A stretch of DNA of 64,000 nucleotides. Origin: DASXRA01 sp036558905. GTDB taxonomy: Bacteria; Actinomycetota; Actinomycetes; Mycobacteriales; Jatrophihabitantaceae. Where the stretch lies: contig DATBER010000169.1 in the NCBI GenBank assembly GCA_036558905.1, positions 1 through 64,000 of the forward strand, given 5' to 3'. Shown one piece after another: positions 32,888 to 41,618 of the stretch. The translations under genes were made by a program, and so were the position numbers. Under the pieces are notes generated by a model. It worked only from the letters and a program-made list of their open reading frames with translations. It was not told where the DNA came from and ran no database searches. How positions within the stretch are numbered: position 1 is the first letter of the stretch; each line of letters begins with the position of its first letter.

Positions 32888-35875
32888 TCAGCTCGCCGGG
32901 TCGCCCAGCGTGAAGCGGACAGTCACGATCTGGAACGGTCGCAACGCGAGCACCACACCCTGATCGGTGATGTCGAGGTCGCCGGTCGCGCGTTCGAGCA
33001 GGTCGACGGTGCGGGCCCGGATCGCCGAGAATCCGGGCCGTACCGTCGCTGTCGGGCGGGCGCCGCGGGCCTCGTAGAGGCGCACGACGACATCGCCGGA
33101 CCGGTCGTCGGCCAACTTGACCGACTCGACGATGACCCCGTCGTCGTCGACGCTGACCAGCGGCTCGACCGGCCCCCCGCCGATCACTGCGCGTTCGGGC
33201 AAATTGATGCGATACCCCTCGCGGGCCGCGCCGACGATGCCGACACCCGGCACGAGGGCGTAGCGGAGGTGGTGGCGGCCCTGGTCCGTCTCCGGGTCGG
33301 GGCTGCGCGGCGCCCGTAGCAGCGACAGGCGGACCGCCGTGCTGGTGCCGCCACCCTCGCGGGGCCGGCGCGTCACGTCGTGGCCGTAGGTGCTGTCGTT
33401 GACGATGGCGACGCCGTAGCCCGGCTCGGCCACGTGCACGAACCGGTGGGCGCAGATCTCGAACTTGGCCGCGTCCCAGCTGGTGTTGGTGTGCGTCGGG
33501 CGGTAGACGTGCCCGAACTGCACCTCTGACGCGGAGCGGTCGGCGGTCACGTCCAGGTCGAAGCCGGCCTTGAGCAGCTTCTCACGCTCGTGCCAGTCGA
33601 TGTCGGTGTCGAAGACGACTGTGCCGGCCTCGAGCGTGATGACCTGGGTGATCGTCGACTGGCCGAACGCCCGGACGACGCGCACCCCGTTGCCGGTCGG
33701 CGCGAACCCGCTGGCCTCGTCCAGGTCATGGGCCACGTGCCGGTAGAACGCGTCGATGTCCCAGGCGTCGAACACGTTGGGGTTGTCCGGGTGCAGTTGC
33801 AGCCGGTTGCCGACGCCGCCCGGGGCGAGCACCTCGCGGTCGCCGTCGCGTACCGAGGTGAGCTGACCGCGCGCGTCGACGGCCACGCGCAGCCGGCCGT
33901 TGTCGAGCACGAACCCGTCGCCCTCCTGGGTAACCGTGGTCGGGTCAGCCGTCTCGCCACGCGGCCACGCACCCAGCGCCGGGACGCCGTTGCGGGCGTG
34001 CGGGGCCGCGTTGAACGCCAACTGTCGGTCGCCCGCGCCGGCCAACGTGTGCTGAGCCTCGGCGATCAGCTGTTCCAGCTCGGCGGCCACCGCCGTGTAG
34101 TTGGCCGCGGCCTCGCGGTGTACCCAGTGGATGGACGACCCGGGCAGGATGTCGTGGAACTGCTGCAGCAGCACCAGCTTCCAGATCCGATCGAGGGCGT
34201 CGTACGGATACTCCGTACCGTTGCGTACGGTGGCCGTCGCGCACCACAGCTCGGCCTCGCGCAGCAGGTGCTCGCTGCGCCGGTTGCCCTGCTTGGTCTT
34301 GGCCTGCGACGTGTACGTGCCGCGGTGGAACTCCAAATACAGCTCGCCTGTCCATACCGGGGCGTCTGGATACTCGGCCTCGGCGCGAGCGAAGAACTCG
34401 GCCGGTCGCTCGATGACGACGCGAGGCGAGCCGTCGAGGTCGCGCAGCCGGGCGGCCCGGGCCAGCATCTCGCGGGTCGGCCCGCCACCGCCGTCGCCGT
34501 AGCCGAACGGGACGAGGGATCCGGTGGCGCCGCCCTTGTCGGCGAAGTTGCGCGACGCGTGGGCCAGCTCGCGGCCGGCCAACCTGGAGTTGTACGTGTC
34601 GACCGGCGGGAAGTGGGTGAAGATGCGTGTGCCGTCCAGCCCCTCCCACCAGAACGTGTGGTGCGGGAACTTGTTCGTCTGGTTCCACGAGATCTTCTGG
34701 GTGAGGAACCATCGCGACCCGGACAGGGCGATCAGCTGCGGCAGGGCGGCCGTGTAGCCGAACGAGTCGGGCAGCCACACCTCCTCGGTGTCGACGCCGA
34801 ACTCGTCGAGGAAGAACCGCTTGCCGTGCGCGAACTGCCGGGCCAGCGCCTCGCCGCCGGGCATGTTCGTGTCGGACTCGACCCACATGCCGCCCACCGG
34901 CACGAACTGCCCGGCCTTGATCCGGTCGGCCACCCGGGCGAACACCTCGGGCCGGTGCTGCTTGATCCAGGCCAGCTGCTGGGCCGACGACATCGCGTAG
35001 ATCAGCTCGGGGTGGTCGTCCATGAGCTGGGTGACGTTCGCCGTGGTGCGCGCGACCTTGCGGATCGTCTCGCGGGTCGGCCACAGCCAGGCCGAGTCGA
35101 TGTGCGCGTGCCCGACGGCGCTGGCCCGGTGCGCGCTGGCCCGGGCGGGCGCCTGCAGCACGTCGCGCAGCTGCTCGCGGGCGGAGGTGGCGGTGCCGGC
35201 GACGTCCTGCCGGTCGATGCGATCGAGCGCCCGGTCGAGCGCGCGCAGGATCTGCCAGCGCCGGGGATCGCCCAGGTCGAGCTCGGCCTGCAGTTCGCCC
35301 AGCACCTCGAGGTCGTGCTGGAGCTCCCAGACCTCCTGCTCGAAGACGGCCAGCTCGACCCGCTCGAGGCGGTACAGCGGCTCGTCGCCGGCCGTCTCGC
35401 GATCACCGAGCTGATTCGGCCAGAACAGGTTGTCCGGCGTGAGCACCATCGGGTTGGCGGCCGCCTCGACGTACAACTCGACGTCCTCGCCCGGCGTGGC
35501 CGGCACCCACCGGGTACTCGGGTTGAGCCCCTTCACCGGCGAGCCGTCGGCCCGGTAGACCAGCCCCTCGGCGTGGAAGCCGGTGTGCGTGTCCAGGAAC
35601 CCGATGTCGATCAGCGCCTCGACGCGCCGGCCGGCCCACTCCGGCGGCACCGGACCGGTGATGCGGAACCAGGCGGTGGACCACGGCGGACCCCAGCGGT
35701 CGCCCACCTTGGCCGGCGTGTATCGCGCGGCGAGCGCATCGGCGACCGGCACCGGCTCGCCGTCGACCGCCCACACCGCGACCTCCAGCGGCGCCCGTTC
35801 TCCATAGACGGCCCGCTCGACCCGGCTCAGCGTGCGGTGCAGTCGCCGCTCGATAAGGACGTGATCGTCATGCAT
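32888..35875 (-). CDS. Alpha-mannosidase, GH38
   Basis: 995 aa, full length, no signal peptide, so cytosolic. An N-terminal accessory domain (about 1-250) is followed by the GH38 catalytic domain: zinc ligands in HAHIDSAWLWP, the nucleophile Asp in WLPDSFGYTAALPQ, and a zinc His in HDILPGSSIHW. C-terminal beta domains complete the fold. It hydrolyses alpha-mannosides, probably oligosaccharides brought in by the ABC transporter encoded upstream on the same strand. ATG at 35875; a pair of TTGATCAA boxes lies just upstream. Confidence 0.93.
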   Translation of the reverse strand: MHDDHVLIERRLHRTLSRVERAVYGERAPLEVAVWAVDGEPVPVADALAARYTPAKVGDRWGPPWSTAWFRITGPVPPEWAGRRVEALIDIGFLDTHTGFHAEGLVYRADGSPVKGLNPSTRWVPATPGEDVELYVEAAANPMVLTPDNLFWPNQLGDRETAGDEPLYRLERVELAVFEQEVWELQHDLEVLGELQAELDLGDPRRWQILRALDRALDRIDRQDVAGTATSAREQLRDVLQAPARASAHRASAVGHAHIDSAWLWPTRETIRKVARTTANVTQLMDDHPELIYAMSSAQQLAWIKQHRPEVFARVADRIKAGQFVPVGGMWVESDTNMPGGEALARQFAHGKRFFLDEFGVDTEEVWLPDSFGYTAALPQLIALSGSRWFLTQKISWNQTNKFPHHTFWWEGLDGTRIFTHFPPVDTYNSRLAGRELAHASRNFADKGGATGSLVPFGYGDGGGGPTREMLARAARLRDLDGSPRVVIERPAEFFARAEAEYPDAPVWTGELYLEFHRGTYTSQAKTKQGNRRSEHLLREAELWCATATVRNGTEYPYDALDRIWKLVLLQQFHDILPGSSIHWVHREAAANYTAVAAELEQLIAEAQHTLAGAGDRQLAFNAAPHARNGVPALGAWPRGETADPTTVTQEGDGFVLDNGRLRVAVDARGQLTSVRDGDREVLAPGGVGNRLQLHPDNPNVFDAWDIDAFYRHVAHDLDEASGFAPTGNGVRVVRAFGQSTITQVITLEAGTVVFDTDIDWHEREKLLKAGFDLDVTADRSASEVQFGHVYRPTHTNTSWDAAKFEICAHRFVHVAEPGYGVAIVNDSTYGHDVTRRPREGGGTSTAVRLSLLRAPRSPDPETDQGRHHLRYALVPGVGIVGAAREGYRINLPERAVIGGGPVEPLVSVDDDGVIVESVKLADDRSGDVVVRLYEARGARPTATVRPGFSAIRARTVDLLERATGDLDITDQGVVLALRPFQIVTVRFTLGDPAS

Positions 35876-35952
35876 GTACTCGATCCTTCCTGCCCCGGCC
35901 GAGCGGCCTCACGCCGGGTCGACAGCGATCTTGGTCACGGCACCCCCGTTTC

Positions 35953-36006
35953 TTGATCAACAGAGAATTCTGGTCGCCCGACCGACCACTTCCCGCTGTT
36001 GATCAA
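35953..36006. promoter_or_regulatory. Two TTGATCAA boxes in inverted 11-bp arms
   Basis: TTGATCAACAG (35953-35963) and CTGTTGATCAA (35996-36006) form an 11-bp inverted repeat. Each arm holds the palindrome TTGATCAA. It lies between the PHP gene and the GH38 gene. Either a pair of operators for the mannosidase gene or an mRNA hairpin between the two genes. Confidence 0.45.
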
Positions 36007-36027
36007 GTGCGTTGCGAGACGCGCCCG

Positions 36028-37200
36028 TCAGGCCGCGATCGCGATCACGGTGCGGTCGTCCGTCTCGAGCAGGTGCGGCTCGGGATGGCCGCCGAAGGTG
36101 GCCCGGTCGCCGCGCACCGGCGTGCGCCGACCGTCCGGGCAGACGAGCATCGCGCCGTCGGCCTCGACCGCCACCAGCTCGTCGCCCACCCGCAGCAGCA
36201 CCGGCCCCTCCCGCCCGGCACTGATCGCAGTGCGGCCCGCCGCCAACCCGCCGAGAACGTCGCCGTCGGCACAGGCGATCCACGTGGTGGGCGAGCCGGG
36301 CCGGGCGTCCGAGCCGGGACGGTGCCAGTCGCTGCCGCCGACCGGGACGGGGCGGCCGGCCGCCTGCCACCAGGCCAGCGCTCCCCCGTCGCGCCGGTCC
36401 AGCCACGACGAGTGCCATACCTCGGCGTACGGTGGCGGTTCACCCAGGATGTGCCGCCACGCGCAGTCGTAGCCGATCGGGTGGTTGATCGACAGCACGC
36501 CACCCCGGGCGCTCACCTCGTCCAGCCAGGACGACGCCGGTTGGCGGAAGTCGATCCAGCCGATGTCGCCGAAGGCATTGGCGTGCCCGTCGGCGGTGGT
36601 CACCTCTTGGCCCGGGATGAGCGTGATGCCCTCGGCGGCGCCCAGTGAAGCGTGGTGGCTCACCGTGTTGTGGTCGGTGACGGCCAGGAAGTCCAGCCCC
36701 TGCTCGATGCCCAGCGCGGCCAGCTCGGCGATGGTCAGCCCGCCGTCGGAGTGGACGGTGTGCGCGTGCAGGTCGCCGGCCAGCCAGCGCAGCCCGTCGG
36801 CGCTCGGCAACTCGCGAGGCGGCCGCGGCGAAGGCATCGGCGGTGCCGCCTCGACCGGCAACGACACCGGCCCGAGCGACACGTCCACCTCGTACCGGAC
36901 ACCGGCCGACGCCAGCCGGTGCAGGCCCAGCACCACCGCCCACTCGCCGGCCGGCACGCCCCGATCGAGATAGCCCGGCGTCGACGCGTCCTCGCCCAGG
37001 GCCACGACCGAGCGCGCCCCGCCCGACCAGCCCCGCCAGCCCAGCGGGTCGATCACGCCGAGGTCCAGCACGCCGGCGACACGGTCGTAGGTCAGCGAGA
37101 CGCGCACTCCGGTGCACGCCTCCGGCACCTCGAACGGCAGGTACTGGTACACCGACTGCGCGCGGTCGTCGGGCGTCCAGCGTCCGCGAAACGTGGTCAC
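36028..37200 (-). CDS. PHP-domain metal-dependent hydrolase
   Basis: 390 aa. An N-terminal beta domain (about 1-115) binds unknown ligand; the PHP domain follows with GDLHAHTVHSDG, VTDHNTVSHH, IPGQEVTT, INHP and VGGSDWHRP, all metal-ligand motifs. PHP proteins are phosphoesterases; here it may process a phosphorylated or charged sugar. GTG at 37200 overlaps the ATPase stop as GTGA. Part of the mannoside operon, so a sugar-related substrate is likely but not shown. Confidence 0.85.
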   Translation of the reverse strand: MTTFRGRWTPDDRAQSVYQYLPFEVPEACTGVRVSLTYDRVAGVLDLGVIDPLGWRGWSGGARSVVALGEDASTPGYLDRGVPAGEWAVVLGLHRLASAGVRYEVDVSLGPVSLPVEAAPPMPSPRPPRELPSADGLRWLAGDLHAHTVHSDGGLTIAELAALGIEQGLDFLAVTDHNTVSHHASLGAAEGITLIPGQEVTTADGHANAFGDIGWIDFRQPASSWLDEVSARGGVLSINHPIGYDCAWRHILGEPPPYAEVWHSSWLDRRDGGALAWWQAAGRPVPVGGSDWHRPGSDARPGSPTTWIACADGDVLGGLAAGRTAISAGREGPVLLRVGDELVAVEADGAMLVCPDGRRTPVRGDRATFGGHPEPHLLETDDRTVIAIAA

Positions 37201-38273
37201 GCAGCCACGAGGTCGCCGTCGTCGGCCCGGTAGAGCAGCACCCGGTTCGACGCGGGGCGCAGCCACACCGTGGCGCCGAGCGACGGCTCGTCGGCCTCGG
37301 GTACCACCGCCCGTACCGTCTGCGATCCGGCCTCGACGGTGACCAGCACGCTCACGCCGAGGTTCTCGACGGTGGTGACCTCGCCGCGCACGGCCTCGTC
37401 CTCGGCGGTCGACGACAGCGCGAAGTACTCGGGGCGCAGGCCGTAGACGACCTTGTCGCCGTCGCGCACGAGCTGCTCGTAGGCCGGCGGCATCGGCAGC
37501 GTGAAGCCGCCGAACTCCAGCGCGGCGTCCGCCACTACGGCATCGAGCAGGTTCATCGGCGTCGCCCCGATGAAGTTGGCCACGAACGTGTTGGCCGGCC
37601 GCTGGAACACCTCGCGCGGCGTGCCCACCTGCCGGATCCGGCCCGAGTCCATCACCGCCATCCGGTCGGCCATGGCCAGCGCCTCGGCCTGGTCGTGCGT
37701 GACGAACACCGTGGTGACGCCGAGGGACTGCTGCAGTTTCTTCAGGAACGTGCGCGCCTCCAGGCGCAGGCGGGCGTCGAGGTTGGACAACGGCTCGTCG
37801 AACAGGAACACCCGCGGGTGCACGGCGATCGCCCGGGCCAGCGCCGCCCGCTGCTGCTGTCCGCCGGACAGCTGAGCCGGACGACGCTCCAGCAGCGAAC
37901 CGAGGCTCAGCCCCTGGGCCGTCTCGGCCGCCCGCGCCGAACGCTCGTTACGGGCAACCCCCTTGATCCGTAAGGGATACGCGATGTTCTGCAGCACTGT
38001 CATGTGCGGGAACAGGGCGTAGTCCTGGAACACCATCGCCACGTCGCGATCGCCTGGCGGCTGGGCCGTGACGTCCTCGTCACCGATCAGGATGGCGCCC
38101 TCGGTGGCCACCTCCAGGCCGGCCAGGGTGCGCAGCAACGTCGTCTTGCCGCACCCGGACGGACCGAGCAGCGCGAAGAACTCGCCGTCGGCGATCGTGA
38201 GGTCGATGCCGTCGACCGCCCGCACCCCGTTCGGGTACTGCTTGGCCAGCGCCTGCAACTCGACAGAGGCCAT
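37197..38273 (-). CDS. Sugar ABC transporter ATP-binding protein (MalK/UgpC/MsiK type)
   Basis: 358 aa. Walker A GPSGCGKTT at 37-45, signature LSGGQQQRAALARA, Walker B VFLFDEPLSNLDA, and H-loop VFVTHDQAEA are complete. A C-terminal OB-fold regulatory part (about 240-358) is typical of MalK/MsiK. Start MASVELQALAKQYPNG at ATG 38273. A strong hairpin stands between it and the permease gene upstream. As the only sugar-type ATPase in the window it may also serve the second operon at 48.7-51.9 kb, as MsiK does in Streptomyces. Confidence 0.93.
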   Translation of the reverse strand: MASVELQALAKQYPNGVRAVDGIDLTIADGEFFALLGPSGCGKTTLLRTLAGLEVATEGAILIGDEDVTAQPPGDRDVAMVFQDYALFPHMTVLQNIAYPLRIKGVARNERSARAAETAQGLSLGSLLERRPAQLSGGQQQRAALARAIAVHPRVFLFDEPLSNLDARLRLEARTFLKKLQQSLGVTTVFVTHDQAEALAMADRMAVMDSGRIRQVGTPREVFQRPANTFVANFIGATPMNLLDAVVADAALEFGGFTLPMPPAYEQLVRDGDKVVYGLRPEYFALSSTAEDEAVRGEVTTVENLGVSVLVTVEAGSQTVRAVVPEADEPSLGATVWLRPASNRVLLYRADDGDLVAA

Positions 38274-38296
38274 CAGCCACTCCGCCCTCGGATTGC

Positions 38297-38331
38297 GCAA
38301 CGTTCGGCCGCGTGAGGCGGCCGAACGTTGC
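38297..38331 (-). terminator. 15-bp perfect intercistronic hairpin
   Basis: Arms 38297-38311 (GCAACGTTCGGCCGC) and 38317-38331 pair perfectly with a 5-nt loop, between the second permease and the ATPase gene. It lacks a T-tract, so it may be a partial terminator or an mRNA-stability element that lowers ATPase yield relative to the transporter core. Confidence 0.7.
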
Positions 38332-38343
38332 CCGATCGGTGAG

Positions 38344-39165
38344 TCATCCCTTGATGCCCCCTTGGAAAGCGAAGCCGTAGCGCTTGTTGACGATCAGGTA
38401 CAGCACGACGACCGGTACCGAGTAGACCAGGGCGAACGTCGAGATCAGCGCGAAGTTGGGCTGCCCGCCCGTGTCGTAGAACGTGTACATCACCACGGCG
38501 GCCGGCTGCTTCTTGTCGTCACTGAGCAGGATGAACGGGATCAGGAAGTTGCCCCACACCTGTACCAGCGACCAGACGCCGACGGTGGCCATGCCCGGGC
38601 GGATCAGCGGCAGCACGATGTGGCGCAGGATCTGGCTGGGCGACGCCCCGAACACGCGCGCCGACTCCTCGTACGAGCGCGGGATGGAGTCGACGAAGTC
38701 CTTGAGCATGAACACCGCCGCCGGCAGCAATCCACCACTGAGCACGAGCACGACGGCGAACTGCTTGTCGAGCAGGTCGAGCTGGTACAGCATCAGGAAG
38801 ATCGGCACCATCGCTGCGGTACCCGTGACGATGGACGACAACAACAGCAACGCGTACAGCAGCTGGTCGCGACCCGGGATGCGCACCCGCGACAGCGCGT
38901 AAGAGGCCAGCGCCGCCGTCAGAATCACCACGATCGCGGTGCCGCCGGCCAGGTAGATCGAGTTGCGCAGCGACCGCCACAGCTGCGGGTTGTGGAACAG
39001 CCGGTCGAAGTTGTCCAGCGACACCCCGTCCAGGGTGGCCTTGTACGACGGGTGCTTCGAGAACGGCGTCAACACGAGCCACAGCAGCGGCAGGGCGAAG
39101 AACACGGTGGCCAGGCAGACGCCGACGTAGACGCCGATGCGGCCGATCATGACTCGCGGCGTCAT
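38344..39165 (-). CDS. Sugar ABC transporter permease (MalG type)
   Basis: 273 aa, six membrane segments. The EAA loop reads EESARVFGASPSQILRHIVLPL (seen as EESARVFGASPSQI), which docks onto the ATPase. GGIKG ends the protein, as in many MalG relatives. ATG at 39165 overlaps the upstream permease stop (ATGA). Confidence 0.92.
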   Translation of the reverse strand: MTPRVMIGRIGVYVGVCLATVFFALPLLWLVLTPFSKHPSYKATLDGVSLDNFDRLFHNPQLWRSLRNSIYLAGGTAIVVILTAALASYALSRVRIPGRDQLLYALLLLSSIVTGTAAMVPIFLMLYQLDLLDKQFAVVLVLSGGLLPAAVFMLKDFVDSIPRSYEESARVFGASPSQILRHIVLPLIRPGMATVGVWSLVQVWGNFLIPFILLSDDKKQPAAVVMYTFYDTGGQPNFALISTFALVYSVPVVVLYLIVNKRYGFAFQGGIKG

Positions 39166-40103
39166 CGGCGCGCTCGCAACATTCGGATGTAGATCACCGC
39201 GATGATCAGGTTGGCGATCAGCAACAACAGCGAGAACGCCGACCCGTACCCGAGCCGTTGCTGCCCGAGCAGCGCCGTCCGGTAGATGAACACCGGTAGC
39301 GTCTGCGACTTGTTGTCCGGGCCGCCGCCGGTCAGCAGGTACGGGGTGAAGTCGTTGAACGTCCAGAGCGTGATCAGCAGCGTGTTGGTGAGCACGTGCC
39401 GGCGGATCGTCGGCAGCACCACATCGCGCAGCTGCTGCCAGGGCCGCGCTCCGGCCAGTCGGGCGACTTCCAGGTGAGACGCCGGCACGGTATTCAGCGC
39501 GGCTGAGTACAGCAACATCGAGAACGCCGTGCCCCGCCAGATGTTGAAGATGATGATCACGGCCATGGGATGGTCGATCGTCCAGGCCGTGCCGGTGGTG
39601 TGCAGGATCGCGTTCAGCGTGCCGTTCTGCCGATCGAGCAGCGCCTGCCACAGGAACGCCACCACCGACCCGGGCAGGATCCAGGCCAGCAGCACCAGCA
39701 CGTTGAGCATCACGCGTACCCACGCCCGGGCGTTGCGGAAGTACCAGGCCAGCAGGAACCCCACCACGTTCTGGCCGAGCACTGCGGAGAACCCGACGTA
39801 GAGCAGCGTCAGGTACAGCGCCTTGGTGAACAGCGGATCGCTCAGCGCGTCGCTGAAGTTGCGCAGCCCGACGTACTGGGGCGACTGGGCCGTCTTGCCG
39901 CCCAGGCTGTAGTCGAGCAGCCCGAGGTACAGCGTCCACAGGGCGGGAAAGACGAGGAAGATCGCGACCAGGATCAGTGCCGGAGCGGCGAACCCGGTCG
40001 CCCGCCAGCGTCCTAACCCGGCAACGTCCGGGTCGTGACGACTGGCCGGCGCCGAATCCGCCGCCGGCGCCTCAGCCGGTCTGGACGTGGTCGGCGCCGC
40101 CAA
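39162..40103 (-). CDS. Sugar ABC transporter permease (MalF type)
   Basis: 313 aa, six membrane segments after a ~35-residue Ala/Pro-rich tail. The EAA loop is LEVARLAGARPWQQLRDVVLP. The start looks like TTG at 40103, which overlaps the binding-protein gene by 32 nt; no better start was found before the first membrane segment, so the N-terminus is uncertain. It contains an in-frame TTA (Leu) codon at 40014-40016, rare in this GC-rich window. Confidence 0.88.
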   Translation of the reverse strand: MAAPTTSRPAEAPAADSAPASRHDPDVAGLGRWRATGFAAPALILVAIFLVFPALWTLYLGLLDYSLGGKTAQSPQYVGLRNFSDALSDPLFTKALYLTLLYVGFSAVLGQNVVGFLLAWYFRNARAWVRVMLNVLVLLAWILPGSVVAFLWQALLDRQNGTLNAILHTTGTAWTIDHPMAVIIIFNIWRGTAFSMLLYSAALNTVPASHLEVARLAGARPWQQLRDVVLPTIRRHVLTNTLLITLWTFNDFTPYLLTGGGPDNKSQTLPVFIYRTALLGQQRLGYGSAFSLLLLIANLIIAVIYIRMLRARR

Positions 40104-41499
40104 CCGCCTTCTCCAAAGTCGACTGGTACGTCTTGGCCGCGGCCTGCGGGCTCTTGCCGGCGACGACGTCGGCCGTCGCCTGCTGCAGGGCCACCGAGAC
40201 CGCGTCGTAGTTCTCGTCGGACGGCCGATAGACCGTGATCGGCAGGACCTTGTCGGCGATGAACGTCAGCAGGGGGTCGCTGTTCAGCGTCGCCGTGTTC
40301 ACGTCGGCTCGGGCCGAGATGCGGGTCTGCGCCTTGGACAGCTGCTCCTGCGCCGCGGCGGACTGCATGTAGGACAGCAACTCCCAGGCTTGCTGCGGGT
40401 ACTTTGTGCCGGGGTTGAGCAGCCAGCCGGTACCGCCCGATACGCTGACGAAGTTCTGCCCGTTGACGCCCTCGCCCGCCTTCTCGGCCGGGATCAGCGC
40501 GTAGCCGACGGTGGTGTTGCGGTCGGGCATTGCCGTCGTATTACAGCCGGACTGTGATTTGTCCGGACAGATGATCGAGCGCCACAGGTAGTCGCTCTCG
40601 ACCAGCATGCCGATCTTGCCCTTGGAGAACTCGGCGAACGACTCGTCACGGCCGGACTGGTCCTGCTGCAGCTTCGGGTCGCCCAGCCCCTGCCGGTAGA
40701 TCTTGCGGTAGAAGTCCAGGACGGCCGTGACCTGCGGAGTAGCGCCCTGCCACTTCTTCGTCGACTCGTCGAACAACGGCTGGCCGGTGCCGGCCAGCAG
40801 CGGCAGGAAGCCCTGGGCGGTGGTGGCCTCGCCCATCGGCGTGCCGGCGTTGATCTGGATCGGGTCGACGCCCGGCAGGGCCTTGAGCTTCTGCCCGGCG
40901 GCCAGGATGTCGTCCCACGACTTGGGCTGCCAGGTGGCCGGGAGGCCGGCCTGCGCGAACAGCTTCTTGTTGAAGTAGATGACCCGCCCGTCGGTGCCGT
41001 TCGGGATGCCGTAGATCTGGCCCTGGTAGCTCAGGTTCTGCTGGACCGTCTTGGAGATCTGGGCCCAGCCGTCCCAACTGGTGGCGGCACTGCCGACGAC
41101 CTGCGACAGCGGCTTGACGTAGCCGGCGCTGGCCAGCTCGCCCAACCAGATGCCGTCGGCGGCGAACACGTCGGACGCCTTGCCGGTGTGCAGATCCAGC
41201 TCGAGCTTCTGCTTGTACTTCTCGTCGTCGACGCCGGCCCCGACGAAGCTCACCTTGGCCGTGACGCCCTTGGCCTTCTCCATCGCCACGAAGCCGGGGA
41301 TGACGTCCTTTGTGATCCATGTCGCTTCGGCGGCGTTCTTGCCGCCCACCACGTCGTTGGCGCTGATCGTCAGGCTGACGCTCTTGGCGCTCGTGTTCTG
41401 CGAGGGGTTGGTCTTCGTCTTCTTCCCGCTGACGCAGCCGGACAGCAACAGCGTGGCGACCGCGGTGCACGAAACGACCGCCGCGACCCGGACCCGCAT
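40072..41499 (-). CDS. Sugar-binding lipoprotein of ABC transporter
   Basis: 475 aa. Lipoprotein signal with lipobox LLSGC (about residues 18-22), then a family 1-type extracellular solute-binding fold with IYGIPNGTDGRVIYFNKKLF (seen as IPNGTDGRVIYFNK) and a C-terminal NDxLL-like region. A very strong ribosome site, GGAGGTGA, precedes ATG 41499, so it begins the operon. The operon context (GH38) suggests mannosides as cargo. Confidence 0.92.
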   Translation of the reverse strand: MRVRVAAVVSCTAVATLLLSGCVSGKKTKTNPSQNTSAKSVSLTISANDVVGGKNAAEATWITKDVIPGFVAMEKAKGVTAKVSFVGAGVDDEKYKQKLELDLHTGKASDVFAADGIWLGELASAGYVKPLSQVVGSAATSWDGWAQISKTVQQNLSYQGQIYGIPNGTDGRVIYFNKKLFAQAGLPATWQPKSWDDILAAGQKLKALPGVDPIQINAGTPMGEATTAQGFLPLLAGTGQPLFDESTKKWQGATPQVTAVLDFYRKIYRQGLGDPKLQQDQSGRDESFAEFSKGKIGMLVESDYLWRSIICPDKSQSGCNTTAMPDRNTTVGYALIPAEKAGEGVNGQNFVSVSGGTGWLLNPGTKYPQQAWELLSYMQSAAAQEQLSKAQTRISARADVNTATLNSDPLLTFIADKVLPITVYRPSDENYDAVSVALQQATADVVAGKSPQAAAKTYQSTLEKAVGGADHVQTG

Positions 41500-41618
41500 G
41501 AGGTCACCTCCATGTGACGTAGCGCGGCGAACACCGCGAAGCACACCTTGGCATGCCCCACGAAGTATGTCGATGACTGACAAAGTCCGCGCATGTCACC
41601 CGCTGATGCGCGATCCGG

